A stretch of 64,000 nt of DNA. Source: Populus alba. Taxonomy: Eukaryota > Streptophyta > Magnoliopsida > Malpighiales > Salicaceae. The first letter of the stretch is position 1; each line of letters starts with the position of its first letter. The notes beneath the pieces are model-generated. The model was not told where the DNA came from and searched no databases. It was given only the letters and a program-made list of their open reading frames with translations. Shown here one piece after another: positions 13,265 to 25,079 of this stretch. The stretch is from assembly GCF_005239225.2 (NCBI RefSeq), contig NC_133297.1, positions 7,510,392 through 7,574,391 on the forward strand, written 5' to 3'. A program made the translations under genes and the position numbers.

Positions 13265-14674
13265 GTGCTATATAGTCTAATTTGCATTGCCATTTTCACT
13301 CTGATCCGCCTTTGGACGACGGCCTTCCATTTTGGCATACTATGAAAGAAGCATGGTCGCATCTGTGCACGGCAAGAAGATAATTTAAGGTAATGTTTAT
13401 CTTCGAAATGATTTAGTAATTGATTTGTTTTGTCGTTCTTTTATAAGCTATAGCTATAATTCTTGAAAACGGAGCGATAATATTCCTTATGATGAGGTAT
13501 ATAGTGTATAATTTCGTGTGAGGCATTCCCACGCTTATCATTACCATGGATGCATTGAAAAATAAGTAGCAAGCCGATTTCGTGATGTTTTGTTTAATTG
13601 CTGTATACGTTGATATTGGCGTGTTTTTATGCAAATAAATGAAGTGTGGTATTGTACAAACTACAAACAAACCTTTTTTATAATAATAATTACGAACAAA
13701 ATTCTTTGTGATGGTAAACTTCTCACATGCCAGCCAGTTCTAGCTAGGCAGGTGATATTATAGTCTTGTTATGAGAGTTGTGAATTGGATTCTTTTAGTT
13801 GTTTGCTTTAATCCCACATGAGATATTTGAATATAAGGGGTCGAGAACTGGAAGAAGGAGAAACATTAAAAAAGGGGACAAAAATAACTATATTATTATT
13901 ATTTTGAAGAATTAATGTAAAATAACTATATTAATTTGTTAAGAGTTTTATATATAAGAAAAAGAAGTCTGCTGAGAGTTATGCTTGGCAGCTGAACCCA
14001 CCTGGCGCACATGCAAGAGCCTCTGTTTAACCTACTTTCTCAACATTGTGTTACGGCTTGTGATGGAAGTATTGATTCTTCTATTTCTTTCTTTCAATGG
14101 ATCTTCTTGTAAGAATAATGGTAATTTCATGGAAAGATTCTTCTCGAAGCTATTTTTCGTAAGTTCTCAATCCTTAGACTTCAAGGATCTATTTAATTTG
14201 GAGGTTAAACCACCGTCACCGTAGTTGTCGTGGTGTTTAAAGAAATTAAGATAATTGTTTGAAGGTTATAAAAAATTAAGACGTTGAGAAGAAAATTATA
14301 AATAATACAAAAATATTACGGAACTATAATAAGTAATTTCCTATTAGTTATTTAATTTTTTTTTAATAATGAATAGCTTTGAATAAACTTTGGATCAAAA
14401 AACCCAAGAAAGTGGAATCAACTCAAAGCTAGCATTATCCTTCTTGTGTACAAATGATGCCGTATTGGTACTTGCAACCAGAGATTTCAAGGATTTCAGG
14501 GAGATATATATATATATATAGGATCCCAGATTCTGTTGCACTGATCTTAAAGCTTTAATTATATCCTTGCAATTTCTCATTAGCGTGTATGATCATGTTT
14601 TTGAGTTAAGGATGTATACTTAAATTGAGAATACGGCTGGTTAGATATGGTTGATAAGATTTAACTTGTAGCAG

Positions 14675-14777
14675 GTATCCGAGGACGAACATTTCTAAGC
14701 ATGGGGGAAGCCAAAAAACTGAAACATAGAAGAGTCAAGGCATCATCGAGATCAACAACATTATCTTCGGATGGCAG
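14675..14777 (+). other. Probable 5' leader exon of the lipase gene, with an upstream ORF
   Basis: Bounded by a good acceptor (ttgtagcag) and donor (gatggcag then gtacaag). An ATG at 14701 opens a frame that stays open to the donor. If joined to the next good acceptor (tttttcag ending at 15558), the frame continues to TAG at 15590-15592. This gives a 36-residue, Lys/Arg/Ser-rich upstream ORF ending about 110 bases before the lipase ATG. The join is inferred from splice signals only. It could also be an unrelated small gene. Confidence 0.4.
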
Positions 14778-15154
14778 GTACAAGACGAATTTCTCGCCTC
14801 GTTTTTAAAATTTTTGATATGTGATATGGTTTTGAGGTAGGATGCTCTTCACCTGTGAATTTTTTCTGAAAATCTTTGCATGTATTAATACTGTCAGAAA
14901 AGGTAGATAAAAGGTTGGGAATTTAACATTAAGATCTTAAACTCGTTTAAGTGCCCGTTTATTAGTGTGTTAGTGTGGCACGTCAATGTCTAAAAACTTC
15001 AGTTCATGCTTTCAGAGCGTGTATTGGCACTCTTTTAGATTCAGCTATAGAGTTTTCCATTCGAAAAAGAAAGAAGAAAAAAGAAAAAAACGGTAGATAC
15101 AATGCCCATGGTCCAGGGCGCTTTCATGCTCACTTCGGTCAAATTTGTTTTTGT

Positions 15155-15335
15155 TTTTTAGAAGAGTTTTTGAAAAAAATTAATTTTTATTTTTATTTAA
15201 AAAAATCAATATTATTTTAATATTTTTAAATTATTTTGATGTGTTGATATTAAAAAAAATAGTTTAAAAATAAAAAATATTATTTTAATATATTTCAAAT
15301 AAAAAATATTTTAAAACATATCTGAAAAACTTAAA
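15155..15335 (+). repeat. AT-rich dispersed repeat copy
   Basis: Contains ttattttgatgtgttgatat and a following aatattattttaatatatttc. It sits in the presumed leader intron of the lipase gene. Confidence 0.65.
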
Positions 15336-15591
15336 AAAAAAAAGGTATCCAACATAGCTAATTTCATAACTACATGTCTTCTCTTCACACCAAACCAAAT
15401 GACTCTTTACACGCGTTGTTTAATTTCAAATATCTAATCGAATCGGTTCAAGCATTCGTGTTGTCCTAATGTTCTCGTTGTTAACGATGTGCATCTGTCC
15501 TGCCTAACCTTTTTTTTTTATATATAAAATCCATCACCACCCCTTGAGTTTTTTTCAGGAAATTTGGCAAACTTCAAGATTTAGCTAGATA

Positions 15592-15632
15592 GGTGGAGAG
15601 AGAGGGGGGGAGAGAGAGAGGGAGGAAGGGGC
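15592..15632 (+). repeat. GA-rich tract in the lipase 5' leader
   Basis: A purine-only GA/GGGG tract just upstream of the lipase ATG at 15705. Such tracts are common in plant leaders and can bind GAGA/BPC factors. No function is shown here. Confidence 0.6.
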
Positions 15633-15704
15633 ATCTTACTAGCAAGGGGTTCGCAACAACATCTTCACCTAGCATCAGCACTGCGGTGACAACTGTTACG
15701 AGTC

Positions 15705-18700
15705 ATGGTATGCAATTCAATGGCTATTCCTTCCTCTCCAGCAACTGTAGCACAAAAAGATAGGTTCAAAGAACACAATGGCCTTTACCGTTCAAATTCT
15801 GGCAAAGATTTCTGCAACCGAGCCACCATGCGGAGATCCTATTCAGATAACCACCTCTGTTATTCCGTTAACTACGTCCTTGCTGCATCATCACAACCAA
15901 AGCTTAAAAGCAGCCGTCCGGTTGGTATCTTCCCTTTTCAGATTTCTAGCTCCATAATCCCAGCATCACTTCGATCATTTCTGTTTGACCCTGAGACAAG
16001 CAAAGACATGAATATTGCCAAGGATGGGGTTGACGGGTCATTAAAGAAAGATGAGATCATAGTGGACAGTTCAGATGAGGGCAGTGCTAGCACTGAACTA
16101 GGAGAGGTAAAGAGAGCGAATTGGGTGGAGCGGATTTACGAGATCAGAAATCATTGGAGGAATAGGCAACAGAAAGAGGACATATATGGAGAAGAAGAGT
16201 TACCTGATGCCAACAAAAATGGTGATAGTAATTGCGAGGATGGCTGCATGGTAGACTATAACTCAGACGAGGAAGGAGGAGAAATAAAATATGATCGAGA
16301 AACATTTTTAAGATTTTTGGCTCCAGTTGGATGGTCTGATACCAAGCTACTCTCAAAGCTGGCTTTCTTGTGCAATATGGCTTATGTTATACAAGAGATT
16401 AAGGTACGCACTTTCTGTCCCTCACAGCAACCACGCGGCCTGTCCTTCTAGGATCTGGATCATCTATAAACTTCACTGCTTGGCTAACTCATGGTACTAG
16501 CGATCTATTGGTTAAGAAATAAGAAATTTGGTTTTGGATTTCAAAAATAATGGTGGAAATTAATATTTTAACTCAAGAAAATTATCACTCATCCATCATG
16601 TGATTCATCAAAGCAAGGTAGTAAGTTATCTTCATCAATCATCGGCCCGGAGATGTAATGCCAGCCCAAGCAAAATATGCATCTAACACGGATAATTTAT
16701 CCATTAACATGCAGGCCATGGATTTGAGGAGATATTACGGCCTACACTTTGTCACATCTTCTTTAGAAAAGAAAGCGGAGGCCGCTGCCGTGAAAGAGAA
16801 GCTTGATCATGACGCGACTCACGCCCCTGCAGCTACCCTTGTAGTTGCCAAATCCAACTCAGGGAACACGGAGGAACCTGAGCAGAAGCACCCCATCCGC
16901 TCATCTCTTGCTTATGGGATTGCTGCCTCGGCTGCATCTTATGTCCAATCACGTGCACAGGGCCTTCTTTCTCATGGCATTCAACCCCAGCAGGAAGGAG
17001 ATTGTACTGACTCAAGCAGTACTGGAAACCAACCAGTCGAGGACGGAGACCAGCCCGTTGAAGATGGTGAGAGACCTCAGCGAGTATATAAATCAGAGGT
17101 GGCTGCTTATGTTGCAGCATCAACTATGACAGCAATGGTTGCGGCCGGGGAGAAGGAAAAACAAGAGGCAGCAAGGGACCTTCAGTCACTCCACTCAGCA
17201 CCCTGTGAATGGTTTGTTTGTGATGATGTTAGCACGTATACACGCTGCTTTGTGATTCAGGTAAATAATTCCCTCTTCATTCATTGCATTTTGTATGCTT
17301 TGGAACATAGTCCTAATATCGTGTTATAGTTTTCCCATTAGGTATGATATTCTATTTCTGAAAGATAGACACAAATCTGAGAAGTGTTGAACTTGTTTTC
17401 GTGTTTCCAAATTGCAGGGATCCGACTCCCTTGCATCTTGGCAGGCAAACCTCCTATTTGAACCCACTAAATTTGAGGTAAGTATTGGCTGCAAACTCTC
17501 ACAACTCGCAAAAAGTCCTCTGTTGAGAAGATGCACCATTTTAGAAGAGGAGAAAAGCTTGTAGCATTGATTAAATACTGTGTTTGACAGGGTACAGATG
17601 TGCTTGTTCACAGAGGAATTTATGAAGCGGCAAAGGGAATATATGAACAGTTCATGCCAGAAATAATGGAACATTTGAACAAACATGGAGAACGTGCTAA
17701 GCTTCAATTTACTGGCCATTCTCTTGGGGGTAGCCTCTCTCTTTTAGTCCACTTGATGCTCCTGACCAGGAAGATCGTCGAGACCTCTGCTCTTAGGCCA
17801 GTGGTCACTTTTGGCTCACCATTTGTGTTCTGTGGGGGCCAAAAGATCCTAAATTATTTGGGGTTAGATGACAACCATGTACACTGTGTAGTGATGCATA
17901 GAGATATTGTCCCAAGAGCTTTCTCCTGCAACTACCCCAACCATGTGACACTAGTCCTCAAGCGATTAAATGGCTCCTTCCAGTCACACCCTTGTCTAAC
18001 TAAAAATGTAAGTACCTGTTTGTTCAACTATATCTTTCCATTCTCAAACCATCTATATGTTACTCGCTCAGACTTGTATAGTCTAAGGAGTTGGACTATC
18101 AACTTCATGGAATCCCCTCAAATTCGTTCTCCATCCAAAGGTTCACTCTCCAAATGTAGCATGTACCTTATTTTTTAAAAAGTTCAAAGATGCCTGGTTT
18201 TGTTCTACTCCCAATCTTTAGTTTAGACCATATTAGAGTAAAAATATAAATTCAGTCAAAATTTCTCATTCACCTTCTCCTGTGTTTTTATGCAGAAATT
18301 CCTGTACTCTCCACTTGGGAAATTATTCATACTCCAACCTGATGAGAAGTCATCTCCTCCACACCCTTTACTCCCTCCAGGAAGTGCACTGTATGCTTTT
18401 GATAAAACCCAACACAGGTTCGCTGCAAGTGCCATAAAGGCATTCCTGAATTGTCCCCACCCACTGGAAACTCTTAGCGATCCCACAGCCTATGGTTCAG
18501 AAGGTACAATTCTAAGAGACCATGACTCGAGCAACTACCTAAAGGCAGTGAACAACGTTCTAAGGCAAAACTCAAAGATGGTTGGTTGGAAAGTACAAGA
18601 ATGGGGGAATCAATTGTGGCCATTGCTTGCCTCACCATCTCCACACTTATGGAACCACGAAAACACTTTGGAAAGAAGTATGTTTGGGACCAAGAAGGCC

Positions 18701-18715
18701 ATGACTGGTGTGTAA
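15705..18715 (+). CDS. PLIP1: PLIP1-type plastid phospholipase A1 (lipase class 3)
   Basis: Five coding exons with GT-AG borders: 15705-16403, 16715-17260, 17418-17477, 17591-18007 and 18296-18715. All phases agree and give 713 residues. The lipase_3 nucleophile elbow GHSLGG puts the catalytic Ser near residue 479. The probable Asp is in [10 protein letters not shown] near residue 540. The N-terminal 80 residues are Ser-rich and low in acidic residues, as expected of a chloroplast transit region. [10 protein letters not shown] and FQISSSIIP there match my memory of Arabidopsis PLIP1 (At3g61680), as does the C-terminal end in MTGV. Family members release polyunsaturated acyl groups from plastid glycerolipids such as phosphatidylglycerol, feeding oil synthesis and jasmonate signalling. 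I chose the first ATG of an open exon with no in-frame ATG just upstream. The gene is tail to tail with the CCCH gene. It looks intact. PLIP2 or PLIP3 orthology is less likely. Confidence 0.93.
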
Positions 18716-19495
18716 AGAAATTTTGCAGGGTTCTCCCCTGGTTAGATACACAGGGGACAATGAATACATGTACAGCCGATAAGCTCTTGTATATGTAGTT
18801 ATCATTCATCATCATTGACTAACACCTTAATGAAATCCAATATTTCTTGTAGCAAAGATACTGCAAAATCTATATGCACTTTCTTTTTTCTGTTCTTCAC
18901 AAATTTGACCTATCAGGCTCAGCTCACAGCTATTAGTTCAGATTTATATTCCAAGCTGCACTGCTGCATCAAGGAGTACAAATCAAATGACCGATGACTC
19001 AATGGTCACAATCAAAGACAATCTAATTTGTTCAAAAAAGTTACTGAACAAAGTTTGGGCAACTAGATGTAATTCAAGATCTAATTCTGCAAATAGGGCA
19101 GCTCTAATGTCGTCAGTATGGCTACTACCAAGTATAGAGTGCAAAAGAATAGAAAACCTATAAAAGCTTGAAACTCCTGACTAATACACTCGAAACAAAC
19201 AATCTAGTATATTAATTCCAAATGCAGTCTTAAGTGAATTAGATTGTTTTCTGAAAGATAGTACAGATAGTTCGGATAGACACAGAGTTTTGAGGAACTA
19301 CTAAAAAATTAGATTGTTTTCTGTATGATAGTACAGATAGTTCAGATAGACAAATAAAGAGTTTTGAGGAACTACCAAAAAAATAAAATTCCTCTGATAA
19401 TTTACCTAAGAAAAGAAGGGCATGGTAATAGCCACTTCCTACACAGTATAGAGAACACATCCATGACTACAACATTACAGAGGAAAGAGTTGAAA
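18716..19495. other. Convergent intergenic region and 3' UTRs
   Basis: Holds the 3' untranslated regions of the lipase (+) and the CCCH gene (-). No further coding region is visible. It includes the 70-bp tandem duplication listed separately. Confidence 0.6.
19238..19380. repeat. Tandem duplication, unit about 70 bp
   Basis: The unit starting attagattgttttctg at 19238 recurs at 19308 with a few substitutions and a small insertion. It includes gatagtacagatagttc and gagttttgaggaacta in both copies. It lies in the probable 3' UTR of the CCCH gene. Confidence 0.85.
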
Positions 19496-20706
19496 CTATC
19501 GTTTACCAGCTTCAGCCATCCTTTTGCGTATTTCATGAGCTGCATTGAAGATGCCAAGAGTAGGTTCATTGCACACAAAACACTTCTTGTTCTTCGCATG
19601 ATGCTGTAAAGCAGAAGGGGGGGGGATAAAATAAGTTCAAAATCACGGAAAATTTAAGTAATTTCAAACATAATTCAGAAAGCAAAATCACAAAGGAAAC
19701 AATAGCTAAAGTGCAACACATAGGAGCAAAAGGGGCTACCTTTAAAGCGCAATGCTCACAGAAGTAATGTTTGCATTTAGTCATGACAGGATCCACAAAA
19801 TTCTCCCTACAAATGAAACAAGCAAATGGCAACTCATCTTCATCGTCGTCATCATGCCCTGCACCTCCAACCTCCTCGTCATCCATTCCCATGGCCAAAT
19901 TTCTCTTCCTTGCCTTTTCTGCTTCCTCCCATTCTTTCTCCATCTGCCACCCGGACTTGTAATCCCCTCGATCATGCATAAACTTGCATGAATCTCCATA
20001 CCCACAGTAACCAGTTTCTTTATAATCCTTACATATATCCGGCTGATAATCAAACCTTGCTGACACTCTTATGTGAGCAGAAGCCCTGAGAGGCCCATGT
20101 GATCCACCAGCTTTCTCACTTGAAATCGTTTGCTCTCTTCGAAACCCAGCTTTATGATCAGTATACCCATGAATCCCCTTGTACAACTTTTCATCACCAG
20201 AACTCATTTTTTTACCCTTCAAAGCATCATCAGCTTGCTTTAGAGCTCTCTCACGAATGGCCCGGGCATCTTTTGAAAACTCAGTCTCAGTTTCTAGAGT
20301 TGCAGTTGCTCTACTATCATGCTGAACTTGAATTTCCTTCGAAGACTCGAATTGAAATAACAACCTTTCTGGTTCTGCATTTGATTCAGACGATTTCTTT
20401 GACGGTCCAGTAGAAAAGTAGAGCTTATTGTCAGCTTTCGAGGCTTTTTTCTGACTGTGTAACAGAGAGGTTTGAGTTTTTGAATCCTCATCCTCATCCT
20501 CATCAATCATTCTCTTTCTAATATTCTTGTTCTTCATCGGTTTTCTAAAAAAATTGCACACTGCAAAGGCCAAATATATATTAAAAAAAATACTACAACG
20601 GATAATAGATGAAGTCGAAAAAAACAAAAAAAGAGATGAGCCTTGACAAAGAAAAATGCATACCAGCTTCAGTCTGTTGAGGTTCAGGTTCAGTTGGATC
20701 TGCCAT
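19496..20706 (-). CDS. CCCH and RING zinc-finger protein, Cwc24/RNF113 type
   Basis: Three exons read on the minus strand: 20706-20664, 20560-19740 and 19603-19496. They join in phase to 323 residues ending AEAGKR. A CCCH finger with C-X8-C-X5-C-X3-H spacing (C191, C200, C206, H210) is followed by a C3HC4 RING. The RING cysteines and histidine are C262, C265, C277, H279, C282, C285, C296 and C299. The second intron splits the RING. The N-terminal half is acidic and charged. This order (basic/acidic N-terminus, CCCH, RING) is that of yeast Cwc24 and human RNF113A. Those proteins act in the spliceosome around activation, and RNF113A also has ubiquitin-ligase activity. From memory the Arabidopsis match is At1g01350. 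All zinc ligands are present, so it should be functional in the nucleus. The ATG at 20706 is followed by a short acidic first exon ([14 protein letters not shown]). Confidence 0.92.
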
Positions 20707-20811
20707 ATCAAAAAGCAAAACGACCAAAGACCACAGCTTTCACCAGTCCAATAAAGTCAATAGCTACAATTCGTCGTGTAGTTTGAGAATCTGAAAATCA
20801 AATCAAAGACG

Positions 20812-20951
20812 AAACCCTAGGAAATCAACAAGAGAACATGCACATGCACATGCACACCCTACCAAATTAAACCTAATCAGATACAGAGTTTTAAGCAAAT
20901 AACTTCACAAGGAAACCTGAAAAGAACGAATTAATAAACTAAAAACCCTAA
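20812..20951. promoter_or_regulatory. Telo-box-like motifs near the CCCH gene 5' end
   Basis: AAACCCTA occurs at about 20812-20819 and again at 20943-20950, just upstream of the CCCH gene start (minus strand). Telo-boxes are typical of plant housekeeping genes linked to growth and translation. The match is short, so function is only suggested. Confidence 0.4.
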
Positions 20952-21344
20952 AAGCAAGCTCTCGAGCATCGAAACACCCTGGGAAAGTAAGAGCAAAAGA
21001 GCAGAGAGATATAATAAACTTACTCAGAAGCAGAAGTCGTCAAACTCCAGAAAGTTCTTCGAGTTCCGATCTATTTTTCAGGCGTAACGCAGAAACGCCG
21101 AGGGTGCTCAAGGGCGGGCGTGGGCTGTTTGTGTTTGTGTGATGCCGGTTCTCTTTTGCTCGTGCTGCCGCTTCAATCTTCGCCGCGTAATTATAATTCG
21201 TGATTGATGTTATATAAACCGTACGATAAGTGAGCCCGACTCGAATTAGCTAACTGCACACGTCATCAGAAAATGGGCTGACGTGGGCTGGTGGCTCCCA
21301 TCATTAAGGCCCATAACACAAAATAACATAGATGCATTTTTCTA

Positions 21345-21606
21345 TTTATTAAAAAATTAAAAATTAAAAAAACAAGTAAAAATATACATGTTTATAATAG
21401 AGATGTTCTTTTTTTTTTTATTAAATATATTTTTTTTAATTTTTAAAATACAAAATAAGTAGTCTATTTATGAAAAAAAATAAAAACATTAAATAACATT
21501 AGAAAATCTAAGTGTAATGAAAAATTAAAAGATTAAATCTAAGAGTCATGAAATCTAAGAGATTCTAATGGACCATTTAATATATATAATTATAAATTTT
21601 ATAACA
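21345..21606 (-). repeat. 3' LTR of the minus-strand copia relic
   Basis: Direct-repeat partner of 24080-24320. Shared blocks include aaaaatatacat, atttatgaaaaaaa-like and tataaattttataaca. Confidence 0.65.
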
Positions 21607-24079
21607 TTTATCCTTAAAATGACCATGTACTAAAAATGTATCTTATTAAAACCTTACAAAGAAAAACCCAATGGAAAAAAAAAACCTAAGTGAAGGGAAA
21701 AAAATACAATATTCTTATGTGATTTTTGAATATTTCAGGATTTAATAAAAGATTTTATATAAGTACTTTAAGATTCATGTTTGAATACTTGATGATTCAT
21801 AAAAATGTCAAATTGCCTCTTTAAAACATTGCATAGGAAAACCTAGTGGGAAAAAACCTAAACAAAGGAAAAAAGAGTACAGTTTGCATTGACTTTACCT
21901 TAAAAGTAAATATCTTATGATAAATCTTTAAGATGGCACATTTCAATATTATAGACAAATTTTTTGAAAGTTCAGGCTGGTAAAGACTTTGTAAATAAGT
22001 TTATTAAATTATCACTTAACTTAATTTGTTTGATATTAAATTTTCCCTTTTATTGAAGCTCGTGAGTATAAAAAAACTTTGGTAAGATATTCTTTGTTTT
22101 GTCTTCTTTAATGTACCCTCCTTGAATTTGAGTGATGCAAGTAGCATTACCTTCAAATAATATTATAAGACTATCTTCAATGTTTACAATTCATATTTTT
22201 CTTTTATGTGCTGAATAATTGATTTTAGCTATATACATTATTGATTTGCTTCATAGATTGCAATAATTTTTGAATGATTTGATGAAGTATCCATTAATGT
22301 TTGTTTGATATATCTCTAAGAAATTGTAGTACCTCCATATGTAAACAAATGATTTGTTTGTAATGTTTTTTTGTAGAGATTAGACTCATTAGAGAGATAA
22401 CATGTATCTGTATATCCAATAAATTATGAATTTGATCTACTATAAAATAACTCTCATTTTAGTTGTTCCACGTAAAAAGCGAAATATATATTTGACCTCA
22501 TCCTAGTGTCTTTTTTTTTATGAGAGTAGAACTATATCTTACCAATAAATTGACTGTAAATGCTAAATCTAGTCTTGCATAATTCACAAGATATATGAGT
22601 GTTCTAATAACATTAAGATATGGTACTTCATTATTTAATTGAAATAAAATTGACATTGCTTATTAAAAATACAATAAGATAAATATCATAATACAACTAA
22701 AAATATCAATCATCCCCAAAGATTCCACCACTAAGTATGTTATTTGTTTTATCTAGGTTTCGAAATAAATCAGAAACATCAAGATAAACATTAACATTAA
22801 GATAAACATCATGACCTTCAAAATCATCTTTATGAATAAAATTAGTCTCAACTACATTTTGTTTCGGAGAGGTTTGATATAGATCTATAAAATATTTTGG
22901 CTTTCAAAAAGTGCGAGATCAATGACCATGCAAACCACACCTATGACACTTATCTTCAAGTTTATGAGAATTCTTACTCTTTCCTTATTTAGGTTCATTA
23001 TGTCTCCACTTCTGGTGGTATGGTGGGTTGCCTCTTGAAGGATTATTTCTTCTCATTTTCCATTTTTTTTTTTTATATCTATACCCTTGGTTTTTTCCTG
23101 TTTTTTAGACAAAAGTTTCATTCACTTTAGGGAATGATTTGGAACCTGTAGGATTGGATTGATGATTTTTTATCAAAAACTCATTGTTTTATTTAACCAT
23201 AAGAAAACATGAAATTAATTCTGAATACATTTTGAAATTATGTTCTCTATATTCTTGTTGCATGAGAATATTTGAGGCATGGAAAGTAGATAATGTTTTC
23301 TCTAACATTTGTTTTTTTGTGGTATTGTCACTACATAATTTTTCTATGAGGTAATTTTGAAAAAAAAAAACAAAATTATATTCACCAATCAATTTGAAAT
23401 ATTGCAACCTCAAGTGCAACTAATTATAACGAGCTTGAGGGAGCACATTAAACTTTTGATGGTCATATCTTTCCTTTATATTTTGCCACGAAACAAGATG
23501 ATATTTTATTATAAGATATTCAACTTTTAATCCTTCATGGAGATACTAGCGAATGAAAATTATTGATTTTACATGATCCTGCGAGGATGCGTTATTTTCT
23601 TCTTTAATGGTCTCTCCAAGATTTCATAGCTTCCAGATGAATCTCAACATCAATGATCAATGATAAAAAGTTATTCTTAGATATATCAAAAGCAGTAAAT
23701 TCAAGTTTCGTCATATTTGACATTATCTATAAAACAAAAGGGAAACAACTTATTAAATAAAATAATGAATATAAAAGAAAAAAATCAATCTTTTAAGACT
23801 GCTATTCAGTTATTTAAAAATACTAGTTTTTCAAGAACTGTATTTTATCTATTTATTTGTTCATAAACTCATAAGACTATTTATTCTGGAATTTTAAATC
23901 TTGATGAATAAAAAAAAAGAAAATTTGTCAAAATAAATTATAGAGCCAAATATATTCCATAAAAGTATGAATAATAATGAATTGAAAAAAAAATATATTA
24001 AAATTGATACAAGCTATGTAACATAGGAGTTCATGTGTATTAAAATTTTAATATAAATTAAGTAGATTGTGATAACATA

Positions 24080-24320
24080 TTAAAAAAATAAAAAAATAAA
24101 TAAAAATATACATATTCACAATAAAAACTTAAAATTAAAGTTTATATATTTTTTTAATGTTTAGAATACAATAGAAATAGTTTATGTATAAAAAAATTAA
24201 CATTAAAAAATATTAAAAAAATTCAAGTGTTATAAAAAATTAAAAAACTAAACATAAAAATCATAAAATATAAGAAATTCTAAAAAACATTCAGTATATA
24301 TAAATATAAAATTTATAACA
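24080..24320 (-). repeat. 5' LTR of the minus-strand copia relic
   Basis: Direct-repeat partner of 21345-21606. Its outer edge at 24320 lies only about 760 bp upstream of the nucleotidyltransferase ATG, so it could abut or form part of that gene's promoter. Confidence 0.65.
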
Positions 24321-24932
24321 TGATGCTAATTTTTTGTTCTTTCAATCTCCGTCTCCTTCACCAAAACACAGATTCTATCACCCCACCCCCTTGAACTATA
24401 ATTTTATTTCAAGCCTTCACAATTTCTATCTCCTGTAACCAAGCATCCCGTTCCCTTTCCCTCTATCTGCAACCTCGAAAATAATAGGAAAATAAAAACC
24501 TAATTACTGTATTGAATTTGATCCACGCCTGCCTCCATCTTCTATTCAACGCCTCTAATATTTGCCTCTTTCATTTGCTATTTGGTCCTTTTCAATCCTG
24601 CAATTTTTTTCTTTATTTGATTCGCCGACACTTCAATCATTATAATTATTATCAGGATTCTGATCTTCATAATTTCTAGCGCTTCCTTTGATTTAATTTA
24701 ATTTATTAATTTGATTTATTCATCAAAGCCCAACCTAACTGAAATTGATTTGTGGTCTCTTCACCCAAATTTTTTTGTGGAAATAACAGCATTTTGCAGT
24801 TTATTTTAAACTTCGAAGGGTTATATTACCTGGGTTTGTTAATAGGGAAGTTTCCATTTTTGGAACAGATTCGCCTGAAAATCAGAATTTCCTATTTTTT
24901 TTTAATCTCCTTCTATTTTTGTATTTTGTACC

Positions 24933-24963
<31 letters not shown>

Positions 24964-25079
24964 GGTTTCAAGTGTTTAAAATTTGTTATTTCCGGAAGAA
25001 AGTTGGTCTGTTGGTCAGCTAGTTGTGGAATAAAGGGGTAATAGAGGAAGGAAAACGCTTGCTCTTGTTTTAGGATTGC
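24321..25079 (+). promoter_or_regulatory. Promoter and 5' leader of the nucleotidyltransferase gene
   Basis: CT-rich sequence near 24345-24480 and a GTT/GGT repeat at about 24929-24965 precede the ATG. A tttgttttag acceptor just before the ATG suggests a leader intron. I see no ATG between about 24770 and the start codon that would compete. Exact transcription start not determined. Confidence 0.4.

Larger units (their letters stand above)
21345..24320 (-). mobile_element. Minus-strand Ty1-copia relic with both LTRs
   Basis: Diverged direct repeats at about 21345-21606 and 24080-24320 read as LTRs, starting TGTTATAAA on the minus strand. Next to the inner edge of the right copy, 24064-24078 read in minus resembles a degenerate initiator-Met tRNA primer-binding site (tgttatcacaatctac). 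Gag runs from about 23725 down to 22890 with stops. It starts MSNMTKLEFTAFDISKNN, includes MLEKTLSTFHASN and YSELISCFLM, and ends in the zinc knuckle CHRCGLHGH. Remains of reverse transcriptase/RNase H follow at about 22670-22100 (PYLNVIRTLIYLVNYARLDL, LVRYSSTLIK). Protease, integrase and most of RT are missing, so the element is internally deleted and dead. It lies between the divergent CCCH and nucleotidyltransferase genes. Confidence 0.85.

Noticed and set aside
13103..13345. 80-codon ORF with a (CT)n-encoded Leu/Ser run
   Set aside because: It is driven by the microsatellite and lies in a probable leader or promoter. No family resemblance.
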